DNA of 64,000 nt from Pelagibacteraceae bacterium AG-390-O04 (GCA_003278065.1 QCHE01000001.1:98752-162751); one strand, 5' to 3'; counted from the first letter of the stretch, positions 36,760 through 45,290 are shown. Numbers and translations: made by a program. Notes: generated from the letters alone by a model not told the origin.

Positions 36760-38017
36760 AAAATTAGCCTTAGTTGATTGCAATTCTTTTTATGTTTCTT
36801 GTGAAAGATTATTTAATCCAAGAATAAGAAAAAAACCTGTTGTGGTTTTATCCAATAATGACGGTTGTATCATCTCTAGATCTAATGAAGCAAAAGCTTT
36901 AGGAATTAAAATGGGAGAACCTTATTTTAAAGCAAAAGATATTATTATTAAAAATAAAGTTGAAGTTTTTTCATCAAATTATTCTTTATATGGAGATCTA
37001 TCTAGAAGAGTAATGAGAACCCTTAAAAGATTTAACGAAGCAATAGAAGTGTATTCAATTGATGAGGCATTTATAGATTTATCTAATTTTCCAGACTCTG
37101 AAGTTGAGAAAGTCGGCAGAGAAATTAGAGAAACAGTTTTACAGTGGACAGGTATTCCAACTAGTATTGGTATAGCTAAAACTAAAACTTTGAGTAAAGT
37201 TGCAAATCATATTGCAAAGAAAAAACAATCAGGTGTTACTAGTTTAATTGGTGTAGAAAATCTAGATCCAATTTTAGAAAAAGTTGAAATTAATGATGTA
37301 TGGGGCGTGGGTAGACAGTTAACAAAATTTTATCAAAAAAATGGAATTTATAATGCTAAACAACTTAAGAATAAATCCAATACATGGATCAAAAAGTGTT
37401 CTAATGTTTTAAGTTCAAGAACTGCAATGGAGCTTAGAGGAATTCCTTGTATCAATTTAGAAACTACACAAACAAAAAGGAAAAGTTGTGTTGTTTCAAG
37501 ATCATTTGGAAAAAGAATTGAAAAGTTTCAAGAATTAAAAGAAGCAGTTGCAAACTATTGCTTAAATGCATCTGAAAAAATTAGATCAGAATCTTTAGTT
37601 GCAAAAGCAATTACAGTTTTTGTCAGAACTAGTCCTTTTCAAAGAGACTATGGTTATTATTCAAATGCAAAGACAATTGATTTTCCAATTGCAACAAATA
37701 ATAGTATTGAAACTGTTAAAACTGCAGTCTCGATTTTAGAAAGTATTTTCAAAAATGGATACCGGTATCAGAAAGCAGGTGTCATGCTTACAGGACTACG
37801 TAATGATGATGGAAGAAAAAATTTATTTTCATCAGAAAAAGATGAAAAAATAAAAAGTTTAATGCGATCAATTGATAATACTAATTATAGATATGGAAGA
37901 TCCACATTAAGTCTTGCAAGTGCTGGTGTTCATAAAAAATGGAATATGAGAAGGCAGTATTCTTCTAAAATAGATACTGCTGATTTTTATTGTTTACCAA
38001 CAATCAGAGCTACTTAG
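36737..38017 (+). CDS. umuC: Y-family DNA polymerase V catalytic subunit UmuC
   Basis: The 426-residue translesion polymerase has the N-terminal LALVDCNSFYVSCERLFNP (metal Asp), YSIDEAFIDLS (catalytic Asp-Glu, res ~100-110) and IPTSIGIAKTKTLSKVANHIAK. The little-finger and C-terminal UmuC domains follow (VVSRSFGKRIEKFQEL; GVMLTGLRND). With cleaved UmuD it copies damaged DNA. Retention of this error-prone system in a streamlined, sunlight-exposed genome is plausible for UV tolerance. It overlaps the convergent alginate-lyase-like gene by 8 bp. Confidence 0.96.
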   Translation: MSSIQRTKKLALVDCNSFYVSCERLFNPRIRKKPVVVLSNNDGCIISRSNEAKALGIKMGEPYFKAKDIIIKNKVEVFSSNYSLYGDLSRRVMRTLKRFNEAIEVYSIDEAFIDLSNFPDSEVEKVGREIRETVLQWTGIPTSIGIAKTKTLSKVANHIAKKKQSGVTSLIGVENLDPILEKVEINDVWGVGRQLTKFYQKNGIYNAKQLKNKSNTWIKKCSNVLSSRTAMELRGIPCINLETTQTKRKSCVVSRSFGKRIEKFQELKEAVANYCLNASEKIRSESLVAKAITVFVRTSPFQRDYGYYSNAKTIDFPIATNNSIETVKTAVSILESIFKNGYRYQKAGVMLTGLRNDDGRKNLFSSEKDEKIKSLMRSIDNTNYRYGRSTLSLASAGVHKKWNMRRQYSSKIDTADFYCLPTIRAT

Positions 38018-39197
38018 TAAAATGACAATTTGGTTCAACTACAGTCCAAGAAGCTGAACCAAAAGGCCTTTTTCCAATATTCAAATAATGATGAACTATA
38101 TCCCATTGATAACTATTGAGACTACTTTTATCTTTAGACCATTCTTTAAGTCTTTGAATATTTTCATGATTAGGAAATCTAGATGCATATGCGTATAACC
38201 ATCCCCAGTTACTACTTGATCTGCTATTCAAATCTTGTTTTTTATAGTTTTTTGCAGGGCCTGGGTGCTTCATACTCTTTGCATATCTAAAAACGATTTC
38301 ATTGTTTTCTGTGAAATCTATGAAAAACTTAACAATATTATGATAATTTTTTCCCCTATATTGATAATCCCAAATATTATAACCTTGGTTTTCTGCAAGA
38401 ATAGCAATAACAGCTAAGGCATTCATGGCTCGGCCTTGATAAAACATCGCTCTTCCACCTCTTCTTGTTTCTATTGGCATACTTCCATCTTTCCTTTGAT
38501 ATTTTATAGCTGCTTCAAAATTTTTAAATGCGGTTCTGAAGAGCTTATTGTCATTGAGTAAAATTCCCAACTGCATATGACTCATCGCAGATGATAAAGC
38601 ATGATTGTGAGCTCTTTTAGGAGTGCCATTTGCACCTGATCCCGTCTTATAGTTTGAATAACTATACATTAGGTGTTCATTCTTTTTTACAATCTTTTTA
38701 AACCAATCTTTAATTATTTTATCTTCATTCTTTGGAATATCTATTACCTGTTTAGCAAATGAATATGCGGCCATCATTGGAGATGCTATATAAAGATTTA
38801 CAGTTAAGGTATCGTTCCAATGTCTTCCTTCTCCATCTGAAGGGCCTGTTCTTTGTGCAGCGTTAGCTTTCGCCCATTCTAAAATTACTCTTTTAACATT
38901 TTGACATGCTTCTATATTTCCACCGCTACATGGAAAACTGAAATCTTCAAATTTATTTAAAGCATAATTAAATCTATTATCAAGACCGTATCCAGAAGGT
39001 GCTTCAACTTTTAATACTGGTTTAACATAATTAATATCTGGACTTATTGATAAATCAGTAACACATTTTTTTTTGTCTTTTTTAATAGGAAAGATTATTT
39101 CTGGTTTTTGGACTTTTGCTTTCTTTTTTATATCTTTAAAATCTGCATAAGCAAAGTTAGTGCTTAAAATGAAAAAAATTATGAAAAATTTTTTCAC
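38010..39197 (-). CDS. Exported alginate lyase-like protein (PL5-type fold)
   Basis: The 395-residue protein has a signal peptide (MKKFFIIFFILSTNFAYA), so it is periplasmic or secreted. The body matches the alginate-lyase alpha/alpha toroid: KRAHNHALSSAMSHMQLGIL (compare the NNHxY region) and YQRKDGSMPIETRRGGRAMFYQGRAMNAL (compare DGSLPLELxRGxRALxYH). Several pairs of cysteines may form disulphides. Polysaccharide breakdown is unusual for an oligotroph of this type. The protein may instead act on its own envelope polymer, since glycosyltransferase genes lie directly upstream. Substrate unproven. Confidence 0.7.
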   Translation of the reverse strand: MKKFFIIFFILSTNFAYADFKDIKKKAKVQKPEIIFPIKKDKKKCVTDLSISPDINYVKPVLKVEAPSGYGLDNRFNYALNKFEDFSFPCSGGNIEACQNVKRVILEWAKANAAQRTGPSDGEGRHWNDTLTVNLYIASPMMAAYSFAKQVIDIPKNEDKIIKDWFKKIVKKNEHLMYSYSNYKTGSGANGTPKRAHNHALSSAMSHMQLGILLNDNKLFRTAFKNFEAAIKYQRKDGSMPIETRRGGRAMFYQGRAMNALAVIAILAENQGYNIWDYQYRGKNYHNIVKFFIDFTENNEIVFRYAKSMKHPGPAKNYKKQDLNSRSSSNWGWLYAYASRFPNHENIQRLKEWSKDKSSLNSYQWDIVHHYLNIGKRPFGSASWTVVEPNCHFTK

Positions 39198-40066
39198 TAT
39201 TTTATATTATCAATATTATTTATATTAGACAGGGCCTTATCAAACTCATCCATGTTCTCTCTTAAGGCTAAATTTGAAATTGAATAAACGGCTATTAGTA
39301 AAAATACTAATGGAATTGCAGTTATTATTGAAGCATTACTCTTAATGAATAAAATATATAAAATTATAAATAAAGCTGAACGAACCAAAAAAGTTTTTCT
39401 AAAAACACTTATAATGGAGAGTGAATGCTTTATGAGATTATAGAAGCTCATTTTTGAAGGTCCAAAATATCTCACTCCTCTAGTTGAAGGCACTGAAAAT
39501 AAATCTTTTTCAATTTTAGTTAATGATCCAGAAAAGCTATTCCAGGTAGCTTTTTCATTAATCATTTTTTCAACAGTATTTTTTGGTAAACAGGTGTAAT
39601 TTCCGAATTTAATTGATTTACCTGTAAAAGTTAATGTAATTAATTTATGCAACTGATAACAGACTTGAAATATAAAGTTTTCAGACCTTTTAATTCTTTC
39701 TCCAATTATGGGTTTATTATTAGAATTTTTAATTTGATTTAAAAATTCTTTTATTTCTTCTGGTCTATCTTCTCCATCCCCATCCATTGGGATAACATAA
39801 TCAAAATCCTCTTTTTCATAAATATATCTTAATCCTGTTGCTATACACCTTGCATGACCTTGGTTTATTTTCATATTTAAAATCTTAATTGAATGAATAT
39901 TTTTAAAAAATTTATCTTCATCTTTTCTGTCATGATTTGAAGCATCATTAACAATTATGACTGAAATTTCATGGTCTAAACCTGATAGATTATGATCAAT
40001 ATTATCCAATAATTTTGAAACAGATTGCCAATCATTATAAACAGGAATCAAAATTTTGAATTTCAT
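39197..40066 (-). CDS. Glycosyltransferase family 2 with C-terminal membrane anchor
   Basis: This 289-residue GT2 protein opens KILIPVYNDWQSVSKLLDNI, with NDASNHDR and the DxD-type motif VIPMDGDGEDRPEEI (res ~93-107). Two C-terminal hydrophobic helices (res ~228-270) suggest a polyprenyl-phosphate glycosyltransferase of the DPM/GtrB kind. Donor and acceptor are unknown. Its ATG touches the stop of adenine deaminase and its stop touches the start of the alginate-lyase-like gene, so it is probably part of one transcript with them. Confidence 0.85.
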   Translation of the reverse strand: MKFKILIPVYNDWQSVSKLLDNIDHNLSGLDHEISVIIVNDASNHDRKDEDKFFKNIHSIKILNMKINQGHARCIATGLRYIYEKEDFDYVIPMDGDGEDRPEEIKEFLNQIKNSNNKPIIGERIKRSENFIFQVCYQLHKLITLTFTGKSIKFGNYTCLPKNTVEKMINEKATWNSFSGSLTKIEKDLFSVPSTRGVRYFGPSKMSFYNLIKHSLSIISVFRKTFLVRSALFIILYILFIKSNASIITAIPLVFLLIAVYSISNLALRENMDEFDKALSNINNIDNIK

Positions 40067-41070
40067 TAATTAATTTTTTTTATCCAATTTTTTTTATTTT
40101 CTTCATTTAGAAATGAGGATTTAAAAGAATTTTCAATTAATTTTCTTACATCTTGAAGCTCAAGATTTAATGCTTTTGATGTTTCAATTAAATTCTTATT
40201 TAAATATCCTCCAAAATAAGCAGGGTCATCAGAATTTATCATAACTCTTAAACCTTTATCTAGCATCTTCTTTAAATTATGATTTTCAAGTTTGTCAAAA
40301 ACACATAGCTTTACATTTGATAGTGGACATACAGTTAAGGGTATTTGGTCCTTAACAAGTTTTTCTACTAATCTTTCATCTTTTAGGCACTGAACTCCAT
40401 GATCAATTCTTTTAACTTGAAGTAAATCTAAACTATCCCAAATATATTCTGGAGGACCCTCTTCACCTGCGTGAGCCACTGTTAAAAAACCTTCTTTAAT
40501 TGCTTGTTCAAATAATTTTTTAAACTTTAATGGAGGATTTCCTTTTTCAGATGAGTCTAATCCCACTGCAATTATTTTATCTTTATGATTACAAGCTTGA
40601 TTTAATACTTCAAAGCAAGACTCTTCATCTAAATGTCTCAAAAAACACATTATAATTTTTGAAGAAATACTAAAATCTTTTTCAGCTTTTTTTAATGCCT
40701 TATCAATACCATTAATAATTGTTTCAAAACTAACTCCTCTTGGTAAATGAGATTGTGGATCGAAAAATATCTCTGTATGAACTATATTGTCTTGCCTACA
40801 TCTTAAAATATATTCCCATGTTAAATCAAAAAAATCTTCCTCCGAAATTAATACTTTTGATCCCTCATAATAAATTTTTAAAAAACTGTCTAAATTTTTA
40901 AAATTATAAGCAGATCTAATTTCATTTACATTGTTAAATGGAATTTCAACTTTATTTCTTTTTGAAAGTTTAAACATTAACTCTGGTTCTAGACTTCCCT
41001 CAATATGAAGATGTAATTCTGTTTTTGGAGATTTGTTTATAAAATCTGTAATTATATCAAAGTTATCCAT
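40066..41070 (-). CDS. Adenine deaminase, adenosine deaminase superfamily
   Basis: The 334-residue metal-dependent hydrolase has zinc ligands in TELHLHIEGSLEPELMF (HxH, res ~19-21), TVAHAGEEGPP and MINSDDPAYFGG. The blocks YNFKNLDSFLKIYYEGSKVL and HTEIFFDPQSHLPRGVSFE fit the adenine aminohydrolase branch better than classical adenosine deaminase. It would convert adenine to hypoxanthine for purine salvage. Neighbouring genes are glycosyltransferases, with no evident link. It overlaps the GT2 gene by one base. Confidence 0.85.
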   Translation of the reverse strand: MDNFDIITDFINKSPKTELHLHIEGSLEPELMFKLSKRNKVEIPFNNVNEIRSAYNFKNLDSFLKIYYEGSKVLISEEDFFDLTWEYILRCRQDNIVHTEIFFDPQSHLPRGVSFETIINGIDKALKKAEKDFSISSKIIMCFLRHLDEESCFEVLNQACNHKDKIIAVGLDSSEKGNPPLKFKKLFEQAIKEGFLTVAHAGEEGPPEYIWDSLDLLQVKRIDHGVQCLKDERLVEKLVKDQIPLTVCPLSNVKLCVFDKLENHNLKKMLDKGLRVMINSDDPAYFGGYLNKNLIETSKALNLELQDVRKLIENSFKSSFLNEENKKNWIKKIN

Positions 41071-41074
41071 TAAC

Positions 41075-42400
41075 CTATTTATATGTCCCTACACAAACAT
41101 CATCAATACAAAGATATTCTTCAGCTATATCAAATATTCTATTATTAATAAATCCCTCCCATCTTGGTCTAGAATTAAGATGATAAGATAAATTTCCCGC
41201 TTTCCATTCATCTCCGATAACAAATTGAATAGGTTCATTAAAATCTTGATCCCAGCTCATTTGAACTTTTTTTGCAATTTGATTTCCTGGATAATCAGTT
41301 CTTTTGTCAGTTTTTGTAATTGATACGTAAGAATAAAGAATGGGAGATAAAAAAAACAAAAACAAAAAACCATACAAAAATGAATTAATCTTTTTTAAAT
41401 CAATTTGGGCCTTAAGAAAATAGACAAAAAATAATCCAAAAAATAAATAAAAAGGTGTCATCCACATAGTTCTAATTTTCGATCCAGTTAAAACAGATGT
41501 AATAAACATTAAAAAAATTGGTAAAATATTTATAGATAACAAAAATAATAATTTTTTATCTTTCAAATTAAGTCTATATTTTACTTTTTTGATTAAAAGC
41601 CAAATTAAAAAGAAGAAAGGAATTAGAATTCCTAACTGTTTAAATAAAAAAATAAATGGATGTTTTAAATGATCTATAATTCCTGTTCCTTCTAGACCAG
41701 TTCTATTAAGACCATAAATAATAGTTATAAAATCATTATTAAAAAGCCAAATTAAATGGGGAACCATCAAAACAACAAAAACTTCGATAGTTATCAAATA
41801 CTTAAAATCAAACTTTTTATTTTTTTTTACAAAAATTAAATAAATAAATAATAAATCAATAGATATTAAGAGATAAATAAATAAATATTTAGAAAGAAAT
41901 CCGAATGCTGCAAATAATCCTACTAAAAAACAATCTATAAATTTTATTTCTTTAGAATCATAAATTCTCCAAGAATAGTAAACGACTAGAGACCAAAAAG
42001 GTAATTGGCAAACATTCACGTTAAATTCTGGAGTGGTGAAATTATAAAAATAAATAGATTCTAATAATAAAACTGAAATTAAGCTTAATTTGCTATTCCC
42101 TAAAATTTCATAAGAAAATTTAAATACATAAAAAAAAGCAGTTAACACAAAGATTTGACTTAATAAATAATAAGCCCAATCCTGTGCGCCAAATATTTGA
42201 AAAAATACTTCTGGAAAAAATGCACTCATTGGTGGGTGTTTATTAAATCCCCAGTCCAAATTACTTCCCCATGCAAGAGCTTCGATGGTATCTAGTGGTA
42301 AATTTTTATTTGTAAGTGATGGAACAAGAGTCCATATTATTAAATGTGATAAAGCAAAAATAAAAAATACATTATTAATATTTCTGTTTAAAACATTCAT
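41075..42400 (-). CDS. Membrane glycosyltransferase, GT39/ArnT-like
   Basis: This polytopic protein of about 441 residues has roughly ten membrane helices. After the first helix it has LPLDTIEALAWGSNLDWGFNKHPPMSAFFP, typical of GT39/GT83 (ArnT-like) enzymes that use polyprenyl-phosphate sugars and have an acidic residue in the first periplasmic loop. A GTG 12 codons upstream is in frame, but I chose the ATG at 42400 because it gives a normal membrane-protein start. The upstream GTG also falls inside the divergent dksA promoter. Probably modifies an envelope lipid or glycan together with the GT2 protein. Confidence 0.8.
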   Translation of the reverse strand: MNVLNRNINNVFFIFALSHLIIWTLVPSLTNKNLPLDTIEALAWGSNLDWGFNKHPPMSAFFPEVFFQIFGAQDWAYYLLSQIFVLTAFFYVFKFSYEILGNSKLSLISVLLLESIYFYNFTTPEFNVNVCQLPFWSLVVYYSWRIYDSKEIKFIDCFLVGLFAAFGFLSKYLFIYLLISIDLLFIYLIFVKKNKKFDFKYLITIEVFVVLMVPHLIWLFNNDFITIIYGLNRTGLEGTGIIDHLKHPFIFLFKQLGILIPFFFLIWLLIKKVKYRLNLKDKKLLFLLSINILPIFLMFITSVLTGSKIRTMWMTPFYLFFGLFFVYFLKAQIDLKKINSFLYGFLFLFFLSPILYSYVSITKTDKRTDYPGNQIAKKVQMSWDQDFNEPIQFVIGDEWKAGNLSYHLNSRPRWEGFINNRIFDIAEEYLCIDDVCVGTYK

Positions 42401-42429
42401 AAGTAAATATTTACAATAATTAAGGTTGC

Positions 42430-42457
42430 TTGACACCCCTATTTTGCTGAATATACT
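42430..42457 (+). promoter_or_regulatory. Sigma-70 promoter of the dksA-like gene
   Basis: A consensus -35 TTGACA (42430-42435), 16-bp spacer and -10 TATACT (42452-42457, 5/6) give one of the best promoter matches in the window. The start of transcription would be near 42464, about 16 bases before the ATG at 42480. The divergent GT39-like gene begins only 30 bp to the left. Confidence 0.8.
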
Positions 42458-42479
42458 CCCTCGAATTCAATTTAAAAAA

Positions 42480-43028
42480 ATGCCTAAAACCAGCAAAGCT
42501 AAAAAAAAAATAGCAAAAGTTAAGAACAAAGTTGTAAGTAAACCAAAAGTAAAGGCCGTTAGTAAGCCAAAAGTAAAGGCCATTAGTAAACCAAAAGAGA
42601 CTATTAAGGGTCCAATCAAAATTTCTAAAACCTATATTCCAAAAGACAATGAAAAATATATGTGTGAAAAACACAAAGTTTTTTTTAGAATGAAATTACA
42701 AGAATGGAGAAAAGAGCTAGTCAAAGCAAATAATGAGGCTCTATACAATGGAAGTATGGATGATAATAGTATTTCAGCTGATATTGTTGACCAAGCAAGC
42801 TCGTATACTGATAAAAATGTTGAAATGAAAGCAATCAATAGACAAATAAAATTAATCTCTGAAATTGATAAAGCTTTAGCTAGAATTAGAGAGGATATTT
42901 ATGGATATTGTTTAGATACTGCAGAGCCTATTGGATTAAAAAGATTAATGGCTCGTCCAGTTGCTAAATATACTATTGCAGCTCAAGAAAAACATGAGAA
43001 AGATGAAAAGGTTCATGCAGATGACTAA
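42480..43028 (+). CDS. dksA: DksA/TraR family RNA polymerase-binding regulator with lysine-rich N-terminal repeat
   Basis: The 182-residue protein has a DksA core from about residue 60. The coiled-coil tip carries DIVDQAS, which keeps the DxxDxA motif needed to act in the RNA polymerase secondary channel. The C-terminal globular part YGYCLDTAEPIGLKRLMARP has only one of the four zinc cysteines, as in many alphaproteobacterial DksA proteins. The first ~45 residues are a basic tail with repeated SKPKVKA units. DksA with ppGpp tunes rRNA and amino-acid promoters. The start is the ATG placed properly behind a consensus promoter; the open frame further upstream overlaps that promoter. Confidence 0.9.
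   Translation: MPKTSKAKKKIAKVKNKVVSKPKVKAVSKPKVKAISKPKETIKGPIKISKTYIPKDNEKYMCEKHKVFFRMKLQEWRKELVKANNEALYNGSMDDNSISADIVDQASSYTDKNVEMKAINRQIKLISEIDKALARIREDIYGYCLDTAEPIGLKRLMARPVAKYTIAAQEKHEKDEKVHADD
42537..42599 (+). repeat. 24-bp tandem repeat inside the dksA-like gene
   Basis: Two near-identical 24-bp units (42537-42560 and 42561-42584, two base differences) and a partial third (to 42599) encode SKPKVKAV, SKPKVKAI and SKPKE. The unit length is a multiple of three, so copy-number change would keep the frame and only lengthen or shorten the basic N-terminal tail. It is an in-gene minisatellite, not a CRISPR or regulatory repeat. Confidence 0.9.
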
Positions 43029-43149
43029 GAGAAAAAAGAAAAATAAAACTATTCATAATCCGATTACTTATAATTTTACCAAAAAGTATATATATTACTA
43101 TTATGCTTTTTTTTGGATACTTTTGATAGTATTTGTATTTAGCAGATGA
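43021..43149 (+). CDS. Putative 42-residue membrane protein, coupled to dksA
   Basis: The ORF begins with an ATG eight bases before the end of dksA (ATGACTAA) and encodes a basic N-terminus (MTKRKKKNKT), then IHNPITYNFTKKYIYYYY and one hydrophobic helix (AFFWILLIVFVFS). The positive-inside layout fits a single-pass membrane microprotein. It is not recognised as a known family. Support is the overlap-type coupling and the clean charge/hydrophobic pattern; chance cannot be excluded at this length in AT-rich DNA. Confidence 0.45.
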   Translation: MTKRKKKNKTIHNPITYNFTKKYIYYYYAFFWILLIVFVFSR

Positions 43150-43250
43150 ATAAAAAACTAATTTTTATAATAATTATAGTCGTAGCGATTGAACTTTCAG
43201 GTTATGGAATTTTTGCATCATTATTTAGATTATTAAATTCTATGAGTTAA
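43146..43250 (+). CDS. Putative 34-residue membrane microprotein
   Basis: The start codon overlaps the stop of the previous small ORF as ATGA. The product, MNKKLIFIIIIVVAIELSGY followed by GIFASLFRLLNSMS, is a basic start plus one strongly hydrophobic helix. Its stop is immediately followed by the stop of the convergent GST gene, so the ORF exactly fills the remaining space. Function unknown. With the preceding 42-residue ORF it forms a coupled pair downstream of dksA. Confidence 0.45.
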   Translation: MNKKLIFIIIIVVAIELSGYGIFASLFRLLNSMS

Positions 43251-43877
43251 TTACGGCTTTGGTAAAATTTCATTTTTATCCATAAAAGAAAAGCCTCTTT
43301 GTACTGCTTCTCTCTCAGATATTTCAATATACCATCTCGAAAGATTTTTATATTTTCTCAAACCTATATCGTGCCATTTATGACGCGCAATCCATGGAAA
43401 AGTGCTAATATCAGCAATTGTATAATTATTTCCTGATAAAAATTTTGAATTAGATAATCTTTCATCAAGTTCTTCATATATCCTTTTTGAAATCTTAAAG
43501 TATCTTTCTTCACCAAATTGACTTTTACCAGGGTTGTAGTGATGAAATTGGTGATGTTGACCTAACATAGGACCCACATAGCCCATCTGGGCCATTAACC
43601 ATTGATTAATTTCTGTTCTATCTTTTTCATCGTAAAATTTTCCACTTTTTTCTGCCAAATAAATTAAAATTGCACCAGACTCAAAAATTGTTTTATTACT
43701 TTTATGATCAATAATCACGGGTATCTTGCTAAATGGACTTATCTTCTTAAATCCTTCCTTAAACTGTTCTCCATTATTAATATCAACTTTGGATACTTTA
43801 TATTCGTAATTAATTTCCTCCAGCATAATACTAATTTTTTTTCCATTAGGTGTATTAGCCGAAAATAATTCAATCAC
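43251..43877 (-). CDS. Glutathione S-transferase family protein (YfcG/nu-like)
   Basis: The 208-residue protein has a thioredoxin-like N-domain with MIELFSANTPNGKKISIMLEE, cis-Pro in SPFSKIPVIID and the glutathione-contacting FESGAILIYLAEKSG. The helical C-domain has QMGYVGPMLGQHHQFHHY and NYTIADISTFPWIARH. The ANTPNG start, with Thr/Asn rather than Ser/Cys at the active site, matches the YfcG/Ure2-like disulphide-bond oxidoreductase group. It probably handles glutathione disulphides or peroxides. It overlaps the ferredoxin reductase gene by 8 bp and may be co-transcribed with it. Confidence 0.88.
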   Translation of the reverse strand: MIELFSANTPNGKKISIMLEEINYEYKVSKVDINNGEQFKEGFKKISPFSKIPVIIDHKSNKTIFESGAILIYLAEKSGKFYDEKDRTEINQWLMAQMGYVGPMLGQHHQFHHYNPGKSQFGEERYFKISKRIYEELDERLSNSKFLSGNNYTIADISTFPWIARHKWHDIGLRKYKNLSRWYIEISEREAVQRGFSFMDKNEILPKP

Positions 43878-44889
43878 CTTTCACACCAAGTCGGTCTTTT
43901 ATTGTTTTGGATGAGGTAGTAAATTCAAATCTATATTTTTCATTTGGTCTTGCTAATTTAAAGCATGCTCTTGCTGCTAAAGCACCTTCATGAAAACCTG
44001 ACAAAATAAGTTTAAGTTTTCCAGGATAGTTACATATGTCACCAACGGCATAAATACCTTTTTGATTTGTCTCAAACTTTTCTGTGTCTACCTCAATAGT
44101 TTTTTTATTTATGTTTAAACCCCAATTTGCTATGGGACCTAGCTGCATAATAAGTCCAAAAAAACCTAATACATAATCTGTTTTGATTGTTTTAATTTCT
44201 TTATCATCACTTTTAATATCTATGCTCTCTAATTGATCATTTCCTTTTATTGAATTCATTTGATATTTGGTAAAAAGATTTATTTTTCCATCCTTTGCTA
44301 GCTGATGTACTTTATCTACAGTTGATTGGGCTCCTCTGAAATCATCTCTTCTGTGAACTAAATTTACTTTTGAGTTTTTTGATAATTCTACTGCCCAATC
44401 TAAAGCACTATCGCCACCACCAAAAATAGTAATATTTTTACCTTCAAACGTTTTTTTATCCTTAATAGAATAAAAGATTGATTTATTTTCAAATTTCTCA
44501 CATTCTTTAACTGGAAATTTTCTGGGCTCAAATGAACCAACTCCACCAGCAATTATTACATTAGGGGTTTGGAAAATAGTTCCACTGTTAGTTTTTACAA
44601 TCCAGTTTTCATTTTCTTTTTTAAGTTCATCTACTCTTTCATTTAAATGAAATTTTATATCAAATGGTTTAAGCTGATTTATCAAATTATTTGTTAATTC
44701 TTCACCAGTACATTCGGGTACAGCAGGAATATCATAAATTGGTTTGTCTGGGTAAAGTTCAATACATTGACCACCAATTTTATCTAAGTTGTCAACAACT
44801 TCACAATTAAGACCAATCAATTTTAATTGGTGTGCTGTAAATAAGCCTGTTGGTCCAGCTCCAATAATTAATGCATCTGTTTTATTCAT
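43870..44889 (-). CDS. Ferredoxin-NADP reductase, thioredoxin reductase-like type
   Basis: The 339-residue flavoprotein has an FAD motif LIIGAGPTGLFTAHQL (res ~7-22), GGQCIELYPDKPIYDIPA, an NADP motif ITIFGGGDSALDWAVEL (~153-169) with VHRRDDFRG, and the second FAD block GIYAVGDICNYPGK. The CxxC redox pair of true thioredoxin reductases is absent, so the YumC-type ferredoxin-NADP reductase call is preferred. It directly follows the ferredoxin gene (1-bp gap), an obvious electron partner. Downstream of proteorhodopsin on the same strand. Confidence 0.9.
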   Translation of the reverse strand: MNKTDALIIGAGPTGLFTAHQLKLIGLNCEVVDNLDKIGGQCIELYPDKPIYDIPAVPECTGEELTNNLINQLKPFDIKFHLNERVDELKKENENWIVKTNSGTIFQTPNVIIAGGVGSFEPRKFPVKECEKFENKSIFYSIKDKKTFEGKNITIFGGGDSALDWAVELSKNSKVNLVHRRDDFRGAQSTVDKVHQLAKDGKINLFTKYQMNSIKGNDQLESIDIKSDDKEIKTIKTDYVLGFFGLIMQLGPIANWGLNINKKTIEVDTEKFETNQKGIYAVGDICNYPGKLKLILSGFHEGALAARACFKLARPNEKYRFEFTTSSKTIKDRLGVKGD

Positions 44890-44890
44890 C

Positions 44891-45211
44891 TTATCCCTGT
44901 TTAGATGGAATATTTACTGTAAGACCATCTAGTTCATCTGAGACTATTATTTGACAACTCAGCCTACTATTTTTTTTTGGTTCAAAGGCCATGTCTAACA
45001 TATCTTCTTCTCCATCTTCTTTGGATGAAATCTTATCAAACCATTCATCATTAACATAAACATGACATGTCGCACAAGCCATACCTCCTCCACAGTCTGC
45101 ATCAATACCTGGTATATCATTTTGAACAGCACCTTCCATGACGGTTAAGCCATTCTGAACTTCAATAGTATGATTTTGATTATCATGAGTTATGTAAGTT
45201 ATTTTTGCCAT
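44891..45211 (-). CDS. fdx: 2Fe-2S ferredoxin (adrenodoxin-like)
   Basis: The protein has about 106 residues. The iron-sulphur ligands appear as [15 protein letters not shown] (Cys-x5-Cys-x2-Cys) and the fourth in [16 protein letters not shown], typical of vertebrate-type/alphaproteobacterial ferredoxins. A longer open frame begins at 45259, but it would start inside the terminator hairpin. The ATG at 45211 gives the normal [10 protein letters not shown] opening. It pairs with the ferredoxin-NADP reductase downstream. It lies only 20 bases beyond the terminator that follows proteorhodopsin, so it depends on read-through or its own promoter. Confidence 0.93.
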   Translation of the reverse strand: MAKITYITHDNQNHTIEVQNGLTVMEGAVQNDIPGIDADCGGGMACATCHVYVNDEWFDKISSKEDGEEDMLDMAFEPKKNSRLSCQIIVSDELDGLTVNIPSKQG

Positions 45212-45230
45212 GAGTTGTATATAGTGTTGC

Positions 45231-45267
45231 AAAAAAATAGGGCAAGTATGTGAAAACATACTCGCCC
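45231..45267 (-). terminator. Rho-independent terminator between proteorhodopsin and ferredoxin
   Basis: On the minus strand GGGCGAGTATGT and ACATACTTGCCC pair as a 12-bp stem (one G-U wobble) with a TTTC loop, followed by TA and a run of seven T (plus-strand A at 45231-45237). It starts 24 bases after the proteorhodopsin stop. The pairing is better in this RNA than in the opposite one, where a mismatch replaces the wobble, so it is oriented for the proteorhodopsin transcript. Confidence 0.88.
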
Positions 45268-45290
45268 TAAATTATATAATTATTTAGTAA

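Noticed and set aside
42426..42479. Upstream extension of the dksA-like ORF
   Set aside because: It overlaps the -35 and -10 boxes; the ATG at 42480 follows the predicted transcript start.
42537..42599. Tandem 24-bp repeats considered as a CRISPR or regulatory array
   Set aside because: The units are directly adjacent without spacers, in frame, and code for a repeated basic peptide in the dksA-like gene.
43870..44889. Thioredoxin reductase call for the flavoprotein next to ferredoxin
   Set aside because: The CxxC redox motif is missing between the NADP and FAD blocks, so ferredoxin-NADP reductase is the better call.
45212..45259. Longer start for ferredoxin ([13 protein letters not shown]...)
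   Set aside because: These codons lie within the terminator stem and T tract; the ATG at 45211 gives the normal ferredoxin N-terminus.
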